DNA from: Synechococcus sp. PL34863bin_39
GTDB lineage: Bacteria; Cyanobacteriota; Cyanobacteriia; PCC-6307; Cyanobiaceae
Length of the DNA: 8,295 nucleotides
NCBI GenBank assembly: GCA_011523155.1
Contig: WTHL01000252.1
Coordinates: forward strand, 1-8,295
Direction: 5' to 3'
Of the stretch, positions 1 through 5,475 are shown in pieces; the stretch's first letter is position 1; each line of letters opens with the position of its first letter. The notes beneath the pieces were generated by a model, which had not been told where the DNA came from, made no database searches, and was given only the letters and a program-made list of their open reading frames with translations. The position numbers were made by a program, and so were the translations under genes.

Positions 1-10
1 GGTTTCCGGA

Positions 11-754
11 TCAGGGCTCCGGCGGATTGTCGAAGAGGAGCTCTTCGATGTAACGGTCCGCCCATTCCACGCTGAAGGCTTTCTCCAGAACCCGGCGCGT
101 TTTGTCGTTGCGCTTCTGCTGCAGGCAATAGGAGAGCTGACCTTGATGACGTCTGATCGTAGTGGGATCGTCGGATGGATCCGGGGATGTCGAGCCGACA
201 GCCTTGTGCATCACATCGAGGTACTGACCGACAAGGTTCACGAACCAGGTCTCCTCCATGGCGTTCACCGGTCTGATGAAACGAACGTAGGGGGAAAAGA
301 TCGTGCCCCAGGCCGGAAGGTCCCTGACCTGTTCGAAAGGGGGTAGCTCGATGGGATCCAGAGCCGTCTTGATCACGTCAGGCAGATCGTCCCCTACCGG
401 GGAAAGATCGACAATCGCGGCGGAAATCCCGGCAGGACTGGCGACGACGTCGGCACCGAACACAGGGAGATCAAACCGAGGATCCGGGAAGAAGACGCAA
501 TGAAGAATCTGGAGGCCAAAGCCGAGACGAGCGGTCTCCAGGTGAAGCTTGCGCAGTCCACGGCACTGATGCAGCTCGTTCCTGATGAACAGTGCCTGGC
601 CGTCGAGAGTTGAGGTGATGGCCTCGAGTGCGGGGTCAACCTGCAGCGAACACAGATCAGGCAGCTGCTCGCGCGCTGTCCGGATCCGGGCAGCCATGGC
701 ATCCACCAACGGATGAAGCTCCATCGGAGCGGATGACGGTGTCGGCGATGGCAC
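11..754 (-). CDS. pcyA: phycocyanobilin:ferredoxin oxidoreductase (PcyA)
   Basis: PcyA is a ferredoxin-dependent bilin reductase. It converts biliverdin IX-alpha to phycocyanobilin in two two-electron steps, supplying the chromophore of phycocyanin/allophycocyanin and of bilin photoreceptors. The 247-residue product has the family's usual length. The central signature is intact: RKLHLE at residues 68-73, [20 protein letters not shown] at 81-100, then AD and, further on, SAAIVDLSP at 111-119. H71, E73, H85 and D102 match, with an offset of three, the residues known in Synechocystis PcyA as H74, E76, H88 and D105, so the enzyme should be active. The longest start is GTG at 754. An in-frame ATG at 724 (giving [10 protein letters not shown]) is a realistic alternative, because neither has a clear Shine-Dalgarno and the first ten residues (rich in Pro and Ser) look unconserved. 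The gene diverges from the M16 peptidase pair. Its stop lies ten bases from the window edge, so downstream context is unseen. Confidence 0.95.
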   Translation of the reverse strand: MPSPTPSSAPMELHPLVDAMAARIRTAREQLPDLCSLQVDPALEAITSTLDGQALFIRNELHQCRGLRKLHLETARLGFGLQILHCVFFPDPRFDLPVFGADVVASPAGISAAIVDLSPVGDDLPDVIKTALDPIELPPFEQVRDLPAWGTIFSPYVRFIRPVNAMEETWFVNLVGQYLDVMHKAVGSTSPDPSDDPTTIRRHQGQLSYCLQQKRNDKTRRVLEKAFSVEWADRYIEELLFDNPPEP

Positions 755-883
755 TGCGGCGTGATGCGCTCAGGCGACTATGCCTCACGTGGCACTCGGG
801 AAGGCGCGAATTAAAGCTGCAGGCGGGAATAATCTGATGGTGAGTGCCATGACAATCCAATCCCTAACTCCAACGGTCCGGAC
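755..883. promoter_or_regulatory. divergent intergenic region between pcyA and the M16 pair
   Basis: This 129-bp gap must hold the start signals for both divergent genes. Two AT-rich hexamers stand out in otherwise GC-rich DNA. AATAAT at 828-833 is a possible -10 box for the plus-strand M16 genes. TTTAAT, read on the minus strand at 815-810, is a possible -10 box for pcyA. Each matches the TATAAT consensus at five of six positions. No convincing TTGACA-like -35 lies at 17 bp from either, so the promoter assignment is tentative. The right part also holds a mini-ORF, listed separately. Confidence 0.3.
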
Positions 884-887
884 TTGA
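837..887 (+). other. possible leader ORF or out-of-frame N-terminus of the M16 gene
   Basis: A short reading frame runs from ATG 837, with a second ATG at 849, to TGA 885-887. From ATG 849 it encodes MTIQSLTPTVRT. Its stop overlaps the TTG start (884) of the M16 gene as TTGA. Two readings are possible. It may be a coupled leader peptide, or it may be the true N-terminus of the peptidase displaced by a -1 frame change at 882-884. A -1 shift would give LTPTVRT followed by LNVQTFDNG, which resembles the first beta strand usual in M16 proteins. No ATG or GTG start exists in the peptidase frame between its upstream stop (830-832) and 884. Confidence 0.35.
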
Positions 888-2122
888 ACGTCCAGACATT
901 TGACAACGGCAGTCGTTGTGTTTTCGTGCCGATGGCCGATGCGGGGCTCACCTGCCTCGATTTCTGGTGTCGCGCTGGCAGTGCATTCGAGCACCAAGGA
1001 GAGGAGGGGTTGGCCCATTTCCTTGAGCACATGGTGTTCAAGGGCAGCAGGACGCTCGGGCCCGGTGAATTCGATCTGCGCGTGGAGGCTCTTGGCGGCA
1101 GCAGCAATGCAGCCACAGGGTTTGATGATGTCCATTTCCACGTGCTCGTGCCGCCCGAGGGGGCCCATGAGGCCCTGGATCTGCTCCTCGATCTCGTTCT
1201 CGAACCTGCCCTTGATGGCGATGCGTTCACGCTGGAGCGGGATGTGGTGCTCGAGGAGATCGCCCAATACAGGGATCAGCCCGATGAGCAGGTCGTCCAG
1301 CACCTGCTGGCCAAGAGCTGCAGAACCCATCCCTATGGACGACCGATTCTTGGCTGGGAACGCAGTCTCCTGGCGAGCACCCCTGAAGCGATGGCGGCCT
1401 TCCACCGCAGGCGTTACCGCGGGTCGAACTGCTGCCTGGTGGTGTCAGGAGCCATCCCAGACACGTTGCGCCAGGGCATTCCCTCCAGTCGATTGAACCA
1501 ACTCCCAGGCAGCCATGGGGGTGCGCCTGGGCCAGATCCGACGCGGCTTGATTTCCACACCGGGCGGGAGGAGATGCGTGTGGATCGGCTCGAGGCTGCT
1601 CGGCTACTGATGGCCTGGCCTGCACCCGAGGCGGATGCTCAGCATGCACTGACGGGATACGACCTTGCCACGACCCTGCTCGCCGAAGGGCGACGAAGCC
1701 GTCTCGTCGCGCGTCTGCGTGAGCAACTGCAGATCGTGGAGTCCATCGATATGGATCTCACGACGCTTGAGCAGGGCAGTCTGGTGATGCTGGAGGCCTG
1801 CTGTCCAGCCGAACAGATTGAGGCCGTGGAGCGGGAGGTGAAACGGATCCTGGCTGAGGCTGGAACCAGTGCCGTCAGCGACGACGAGCTGAAGCGGGGA
1901 CGTCAGCTGGTCGGCAACGGGTTGCGCTTCAGCCTGGAGGCCCCTGGATCCGTGGCCGCGATCACTGGCCCCCAGGCCCTCTGGCGCGCACCGCAGGATC
2001 CACTGACCCCCCTTGCGGAACTCGAGCGCTGGACTCAGACGTCCCTGCAAACAGATGTGCTCCCGGCACTGCACCCCGATAAAGCCTTTACCTTGTTGGC
2101 CCTGCCAGGAGAGGCAACCTGA
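884..2122 (+). CDS. M16-family zinc metallopeptidase, catalytic subunit
   Basis: This is a 412-residue M16B-type (processing-peptidase-like) protein, the usual length for a two-domain subunit. The inverted zinc motif is intact: H45-F-L-E48-H49 within AHFLEHMVFKGS. It is followed by GGSSNAATGFDD at 71-82, and the third zinc ligand is probably E125 in VVLEEI, about 75 residues later, as the family requires. H45 and H49 bind zinc and E48 is the general base. The C-terminal half contains the region equivalent to the family's Arg/Tyr substrate-binding pair (LREQLQIVE), with R279 present but Glu at the expected Tyr position (286). That Tyr is present in the neighbouring subunit instead. No signal peptide is visible, so the protein probably acts in the cytoplasm on peptides or processed proteins; the substrate is unknown. 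TTG 884 is the only start in frame, and the N-terminus is uncertain because of the overlapping mini-ORF. It ends in TGATG with the next gene. Confidence 0.92.
   Translation: MNVQTFDNGSRCVFVPMADAGLTCLDFWCRAGSAFEHQGEEGLAHFLEHMVFKGSRTLGPGEFDLRVEALGGSSNAATGFDDVHFHVLVPPEGAHEALDLLLDLVLEPALDGDAFTLERDVVLEEIAQYRDQPDEQVVQHLLAKSCRTHPYGRPILGWERSLLASTPEAMAAFHRRRYRGSNCCLVVSGAIPDTLRQGIPSSRLNQLPGSHGGAPGPDPTRLDFHTGREEMRVDRLEAARLLMAWPAPEADAQHALTGYDLATTLLAEGRRSRLVARLREQLQIVESIDMDLTTLEQGSLVMLEACCPAEQIEAVEREVKRILAEAGTSAVSDDELKRGRQLVGNGLRFSLEAPGSVAAITGPQALWRAPQDPLTPLAELERWTQTSLQTDVLPALHPDKAFTLLALPGEAT
2107..2114 (+). promoter_or_regulatory. Shine-Dalgarno for the second M16 gene
   Basis: AGGAGAGG sits inside the end of the first M16 gene, seven bases before ATG 2122. 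It is one of the few strong ribosome binding sites in the window. Together with the TGATG stop/start overlap it fixes the start of the second subunit and suggests coupled translation of the two subunits. Confidence 0.75.
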
Positions 2123-3399
2123 TGCAGACCCCTGAAATGGTCGTTGACCAGCGGTCAACTCCCGGGGTGCTTTCGGCCAAGCTCTGGATTCGCCGTGGTA
2201 GTGGCTGCGATCCCCACCATCAGCGGGGCGGCCATCAGCTCCTGGGTTCCCTGCTGAGCCGCGGATGCGGTCCCTACGGCCCTGAGGAACTGGCCGATCT
2301 GGTTGAAGGTTCCGGCGCCGGACTTCGCTCCGACACCAACGAAGATGGAACGCTGATCAGCCTGAAGTGCCGTGATCGGGATGCGGACCGCCTGCTCCCC
2401 GTGATCGGATGGATGGTCTCCAAGCCGCATCTTCGCCAGGATCAGATTGAGCTTGAAAGAGAACTCTGTCTCCAGGCGCTGCTGCGCCAGGGAGAGGATC
2501 CATTTCAGGTCACCCACGACGGATGGCGCAGCCTGGCCTACGGATCGGGCCCCTGCGGCCACGACCCGCTCGGCATTGCCGCAGACCTCGAAACGCTTGA
2601 GCCCGACCAGCTCCGGGCTCTGCACGGTCGCCTGATGGATGACGGTGCGGTACTCGCTCTGTCGGGGACAGCGCCTGATTCTGTCGTGTCCCTGATCAAC
2701 GCGCATGAGGCCTTTCGAAGCAGCGGGGTCAGCAAGGACTGCACTGATTCTGAAGCGGTGGAAGGGGTCGCACCTTTGAGCGGACGGGACTCCAGCGCCA
2801 CCATCGCGATGAGAGAACTGCCGACGGAACAGGTCGTGCTTCTGCTTGGTCAGCCAACGATTCCCCATGGACATGTCGATGAACCAGCCCTGCATGTGCT
2901 GCAGGCTCACCTGGGCCAGGGCATGTCGAGCCTGCTGTTCCGCCGACTGCGAGAGATCCATGGCGTCGCCTACGACGTGGGCGTGCACCATCCCGCGCGC
3001 GCCAAGGCCAGTCCATTCGTGTTTCACGCATCCACAAGCACGGACCGTGCATCAATGACGCTGAAGCTTCTGCTCGAAAGCTGGGAGGAGATGGCCAGTA
3101 CAACGCTCACCGAGTCCGAACTGTCCCTGGCGCGCACCAAAGTCCGTGGACAACTCGCCCATGCCTCCCAGACGTCAGGCCAGAGAGCCGAACGCCAGGC
3201 CCAGCTCCGAGGACTCGGTCTGACTGTTGACCACGACCAGCGTTGCCTGGAACGGATCAGCGCACTGACTGCATCTGACATCCGCGATGCAGCGGCACGT
3301 CATCTCAGACGTCCCTTGCTGAGCCTGTGTGGCCCTGATCAAGCCCTCAGGAGTCTGCGTTCGGCGTGGGAGGCGTCGCACCTGGCGTCTCCGGACTGA
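2122..3399 (+). CDS. M16-family peptidase homologue, non-catalytic partner subunit
   Basis: This 425-residue M16 fold protein is translated directly after the catalytic subunit. The zinc motif is lost: at the equivalent place (residues 38-42) the sequence reads HQLLG in RGGHQLLGSLLSRG, without the catalytic Glu or the second His. The family layout is otherwise retained, with GPYGPEELADLVEGSGAGL at 50-68 and ERELCLQALLRQ at about 112-123. In the C-terminal domain RRLREIHGVAYDVGVH holds R277 and Y284 with the seven-residue spacing of the family's substrate-binding Arg/Tyr pair. In known bacterial M16B heterodimers (for example the Sphingomonas pair) one subunit brings the zinc site and the other the R/Y pair; this operon fits that pattern. 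I infer an obligate heterodimer, so the lost motif does not indicate a decayed gene. The last 53 bases overlap sipA on the other strand. Confidence 0.9.
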   Translation: MQTPEMVVDQRSTPGVLSAKLWIRRGSGCDPHHQRGGHQLLGSLLSRGCGPYGPEELADLVEGSGAGLRSDTNEDGTLISLKCRDRDADRLLPVIGWMVSKPHLRQDQIELERELCLQALLRQGEDPFQVTHDGWRSLAYGSGPCGHDPLGIAADLETLEPDQLRALHGRLMDDGAVLALSGTAPDSVVSLINAHEAFRSSGVSKDCTDSEAVEGVAPLSGRDSSATIAMRELPTEQVVLLLGQPTIPHGHVDEPALHVLQAHLGQGMSSLLFRRLREIHGVAYDVGVHHPARAKASPFVFHASTSTDRASMTLKLLLESWEEMASTTLTESELSLARTKVRGQLAHASQTSGQRAERQAQLRGLGLTVDHDQRCLERISALTASDIRDAAARHLRRPLLSLCGPDQALRSLRSAWEASHLASPD

Positions 3400-3595
3400 G
3401 CGCCTCAGACGCAACCAGAAAGGTTCCTCTCCGAAAGCGAACGGCGACTGTGTCCATGGGACGCAACCCCACCACCTCGCCCATCTCGTCCATCGCCACC
3501 AGGTCGGCTGGACGCAGCATCGGCATCGGATCGGCCGTCTTCAGATAGGGAAGCGAACGCTTGAGACGCACGAGGTCACCGATCGCGAGGCCCAT
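3347..3595 (-). CDS. sipA: SipA-type regulator (NblS-interacting protein, DUF3148)
   Basis: SipA is a small SH3-like beta-barrel protein, restricted to cyanobacteria, that binds the essential histidine kinase NblS (Hik33/DspA) and stimulates its activity. NblS acts through the RpaB pathway on high-light, photosynthesis and phycobilisome-degradation genes. The 82-residue product shows the family signature LPYLKTADPMPMLRP at residues 15-29, preceded by IGDLVRLKR and followed by VAVRFRRGTFLV at 50-61, the equivalent of the usual WGVRFxxGxFLL. The start at ATG 3595 (MGLAIGDLV) fits the family. A longer GTG start at 3610 adds five residues (MCCST) and is possible. There is no clear Shine-Dalgarno. 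The C-terminus (residues 66-82, Pro/Thr-rich) extends past the conserved core and overlaps the end of the second M16 gene. TTTAAAT, read on the minus strand at about 3620-3626, could be a -10 box. Confidence 0.88.
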   Translation of the reverse strand: MGLAIGDLVRLKRSLPYLKTADPMPMLRPADLVAMDEMGEVVGLRPMDTVAVRFRRGTFLVASEALSPETPGATPPTPNADS

Positions 3596-3651
3596 CGTGG
3601 AACAGCACACTTCAGAGGCGATTTAAAACCATGGAGGGATCAGGACGTGGC

Positions 3652-3681
3652 CCAGAACAACCGATGCATCAGTTGTTCTGG
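3652..3681. repeat. 30-bp near-perfect palindrome between sipA and the next gene
   Basis: The arms CCAGAACAAC (3652-3661) and GTTGTTCTGG (3672-3681) are perfect reverse complements. The centre, GATGCATC (3663-3670), is itself palindromic. Only the pair 3662/3671 (C and A) breaks a full 30-bp dyad. It lies 56 bases upstream of the sipA ATG and 68 bases upstream of the ATG at 3750, between divergent genes. Neither side is followed by a T-run, so it is not a standard intrinsic terminator. An operator for a dimeric regulator, or a hairpin in a leader transcript, are the likeliest roles; I cannot choose between them. Confidence 0.85.
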
Positions 3682-3730
3682 TGTGACGAGACGACGGTGT
3701 AAGGGACCTCTATCAGGACTACTGTTGACC

Positions 3731-3759
3731 TGAAGGATCAGGTTGAGTCATGAAGGATC
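3731..3759 (+). repeat. direct repeat TGAAGGATC spanning the start of the small membrane gene
   Basis: TGAAGGATC occurs at 3731-3739 and again at 3751-3759, exactly 20 bp apart. The first copy supplies AAGGA (3733-3737), a possible Shine-Dalgarno twelve bases before ATG 3750, which is somewhat far. The second copy is the first codons of the gene. The repeat may be chance. Confidence 0.45.
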
Positions 3760-4127
3760 TTGATCTTCCCGAATTCATCGAACGCGCTGGTGAAGTCTGG
3801 CTGTCCTGCATGCTCTTCATGGTGCAGGGCAACATCCACGACCTCACCATGGGCCACGCGCTGACCGCATCCAAGGTCAGCCTCGGTGTGATCGTCACCT
3901 ACTTCGTCGCCAAAAAATTACTCAAGGTTGATCGGTTCTGGAAAACCATTCTGCTTCTTGCGATTGTGACGGCCATTGTTGATTTCCTCATCCATCCAAC
4001 CCATTTCGGCGAGGCCTGGACGGAAGCAGTGTTGACAGGAATCGGAGCCAGCGGGTTTGCAACCGTGGGGCATTTCATCGCCAATCGACATCCGAAGGCG
4101 TTTCGATCAAAACGGTCCTCATCCTGA
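3750..4127 (+). CDS. small three-helix membrane protein, function unknown
   Basis: I do not recognise this 125-residue protein as a named family. Its layout is a soluble, mildly acidic start (residues 1-15), an amphipathic or hydrophobic stretch around EVWLSCMLFMVQG (15-27), and then three probable membrane helices at about 38-55, 64-81 and 93-111. Short charged loops separate the helices (KKLLKVDRFWK and IHPTHFGEAWTE). The tail is strongly basic and serine-rich (NRHPKAFRSKRSSS). Coding potential is convincing: hydrophobic segments alternate with charged loops, and no competing frame is better. The start is ATG 3750 with AAGGA upstream. Parts of the gene are more AT-rich than the neighbours (the stretch around 3905-3990). 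Size and topology resemble three-helix holins, but no endolysin or phage gene is nearby, so that is only a resemblance. It stands alone, divergent from sipA, with 160 bp before bioY. Confidence 0.75.
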   Translation: MKDLDLPEFIERAGEVWLSCMLFMVQGNIHDLTMGHALTASKVSLGVIVTYFVAKKLLKVDRFWKTILLLAIVTAIVDFLIHPTHFGEAWTEAVLTGIGASGFATVGHFIANRHPKAFRSKRSSS

Positions 4128-4205
4128 TTTGACGCATCATCAGAATCCTCACAATCCTGCTTTGATCTGAGATCGTTCTCGACATCGAACCATCATCACG
4201 TTGGT

Positions 4206-4227
4206 GCATGGTCTCGTTGAGACCTGC
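4206..4227 (+). repeat. hairpin in the bioY leader
   Basis: GGTCTC (4210-4215) and GAGACC (4219-4224) form a six-pair stem around a GTT loop, extended by GCA/TGC with a single bulged T at 4209. It lies about 60 bases upstream of the preferred bioY start. An alternative pairing, ACCAT with ATGGT plus CAC with GTG over roughly 4188-4212, would use the left arm of this hairpin and exclude it. No T-run follows. The rest of the 4128-4287 gap shows a weak CTGAT/ATCAG pair at 4122-4142 and a TCCTGCAGGA palindrome at 4256-4265, but no recognisable promoter or terminator. Confidence 0.4.
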
Positions 4228-4287
4228 AATCAGCCCCTAGGCATTCGTCCTCCTGTCCTGCAGGATGGGTCCAGCAGAGACCATCCC

Positions 4288-4854
4288 GTGCGGGCACTGT
4301 CCACCTGGAGCGGCGCCCTTGCAGGATTGATGCTGATTCTCGTCGGCAGCCTGATCCCAGCCGCGCTGATCTGGCCGTCGATCCCGATGATCGTTCTGCC
4401 ATTGCCGAGCACCTGGCAGGTGCCTGCCCTTCTGCTCTGCGCCCTGGTGTGCGGTCCGAGGGCAGCCGTGATCGCATCCGTGGCCTATCTGACGGTGGGG
4501 TTGGTGGATCTCCCCGTTTTTCATGACGGTGGAGGGCCTGGCTATCTCCTGAACCCCGGCTTCGGCTACCTCGCCGGTTTCGTTCCAGCTGCCTGGTTGT
4601 CCGGACGGCTCGCCCAGCAGGACGGCATGAACGAGCTCGGACGTCTGAGTCTCGCCGCCATCGCAGGCCTCGCCATGATCCAGATCTGTGGCCTTCTGAA
4701 TCTTCTGGTTGGTGCCCTTGTGGGACGCTGGGGGACTCCAGTGCTGGAGCTGCTTTTCAGTTACGGCATCGGCCCGCTGCCGGCCCAGCTCGCCCTCTGC
4801 ATTGCAGCAGGTTGCCTGGCTCTGCCGCTGCGTCGTCTGCTGCTCATCCAGTGA
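4288..4854 (+). CDS. bioY: BioY family biotin transporter, S component
   Basis: BioY is the substrate-binding membrane subunit (S component) of an energy-coupling-factor transporter for biotin. It works with an EcfT/EcfA module encoded elsewhere, or slowly alone. From GTG 4288 the product is 188 residues, typical for the family, with about six hydrophobic segments. The BioY signature is clear: GLVDLPVFHDGGGPGYL at 71-87, followed by NPGFGYLAGFVPAAWLSGRL at 89-108, with IGPLPAQL at 161-168. The frame is open to a TTG at 4201, but that would add 29 polar residues not expected in BioY. GTG 4288 begins MRALSTWSGALAGLML just before the first helix and has a purine-rich AGAGA (4276-4280) seven bases upstream, so I prefer it. 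It ends in TGATG with lspA, so the two are probably one transcript. No biotin synthesis gene is visible in the window. Confidence 0.9.
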   Translation: MRALSTWSGALAGLMLILVGSLIPAALIWPSIPMIVLPLPSTWQVPALLLCALVCGPRAAVIASVAYLTVGLVDLPVFHDGGGPGYLLNPGFGYLAGFVPAAWLSGRLAQQDGMNELGRLSLAAIAGLAMIQICGLLNLLVGALVGRWGTPVLELLFSYGIGPLPAQLALCIAAGCLALPLRRLLLIQ

Positions 4855-5363
4855 TGCGAGTCCACCGACGGTCCCTCAGCGCCCTCAGCTCCATCGGGGT
4901 CAATCGCATGGCCATCCTGTTGATCGGTGGTCTGGTCGTGATGGTGGACCAGATGAGCAAGACCTGGGTCATCAACACGCTCCTCCCCGGTCGTCCTGTC
5001 CCCTGGCTCCCGGGCCTGATCCAGCTTCGCTGGGTGAGAAACACCGGAGCAGCCTTCAGTCTTTTCAGCGACTCAACCCTTCTTCTCAGCCTGATGAGCC
5101 TTGGGGTCGGTCTCGGCCTCGTGGTCTGGATCTGGCGTAACCGTCAGCACGGCATCTGGCAGGGGATGGCTCTGGCATTTCTGCTGGGAGGCACCATCGG
5201 GAACGGAATCGACCGCTGGCGCCTCGGCCATGTGACGGATTTTCTTGAACTTATCCCGGTGACATTTCCCATCTTCAACATCGCCGACATCGCCATCAAT
5301 GTCGCTGTCATCTGTTTTGTGCTGGACACCCTCACACGCCGCAGGGAACGCATCGATCCTTGA
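4854..5363 (+). CDS. lspA: lipoprotein signal peptidase (signal peptidase II)
   Basis: LspA is an inner-membrane aspartic protease that removes the signal peptide from prolipoproteins after diacylglyceryl modification of the lipobox Cys. The 169-residue product has the family's four membrane helices (about 19-36, 66-94 in two parts, 104-118 and 137-158) and its conserved blocks: VDQMSK at 31-36, VRNTGAAFSLF at 61-71, GGTIGNGIDR at 112-121 and FPIFNIADIAIN at 138-149. D120 (GNxxDR) and D145 (FNxAD) are the catalytic aspartates, so it should be active. ATG 4854 overlaps the bioY stop (TGATG), implying coupled translation. ATG 4908, with GGGG upstream, would give 151 residues starting MAILLIGG and also fits the family. 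A GC-rich hairpin lies just after the stop. Confidence 0.95.
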   Translation: MRVHRRSLSALSSIGVNRMAILLIGGLVVMVDQMSKTWVINTLLPGRPVPWLPGLIQLRWVRNTGAAFSLFSDSTLLLSLMSLGVGLGLVVWIWRNRQHGIWQGMALAFLLGGTIGNGIDRWRLGHVTDFLELIPVTFPIFNIADIAINVAVICFVLDTLTRRRERIDP

Positions 5364-5380
5364 TCACCCGCGTTTGCCCC

Positions 5381-5408
5381 GGGCCCCTCGCTTGGCAGCG
5401 AGCGGCCC
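5381..5408. terminator. GC-rich hairpin after lspA
   Basis: GGGCCCCTCGCT (5381-5392) pairs with AGCGAGCGGCCC (5397-5408), twelve positions with one C/C mismatch, around a four-base TGGC loop. It begins 17 bases after the lspA stop, the usual place for a terminator, but neither strand shows a T-run after the stem. It could be a factor-dependent or weak terminator, an mRNA-stabilising 3' end, or a stem in the leader of the GTPase gene. Confidence 0.45.
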
Positions 5409-5431
5409 AGCCGACATCATGCAAGTGCCGT

Positions 5432-5475
5432 AGGAGGCACAGATCAAGCTGACGACGGTGAGAACGCTCCGGTGA
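5432..5475 (+). promoter_or_regulatory. strong Shine-Dalgarno with mini-ORF ahead of the GTPase start
   Basis: A perfect AGGAGG (5432-5437) lies 34 bases upstream of the GTPase GTG 5472, too far to serve it directly. A CTG at 5449 (eleven bases after AGGAGG) or a GTG at 5458 opens a very short frame (MTTVRTLR or shorter) that stops at TGA 5473-5475, overlapping the GTPase start as GTGA. Translation of a short leader that then re-initiates at 5472 is possible. No in-frame start for the GTPase exists closer to AGGAGG. Confidence 0.3.

Noticed and set aside
785..3281. Long minus-strand open frames opposite the M16 genes (for example 785-1405, 1604-2158, 2155-3027)
   Set aside because: They are antisense shadows in GC-rich DNA. 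The products lack recognisable motifs, and the plus strand carries two well-supported genes.
3329..3733. Plus-strand frame of 134 codons covering the sipA region
   Set aside because: It is antisense to sipA, whose signature LPYLKTADPMPMLRP is unmistakable; the product is Arg/His-rich without a family pattern.
4138..4165. Possible Yfr1-like small RNA (AATCCTCACAATCC)
   Set aside because: Only loosely similar to the unpaired Yfr1 core ACTCCTCACAC. The flanking stems and the T-rich terminator of Yfr1 are absent.
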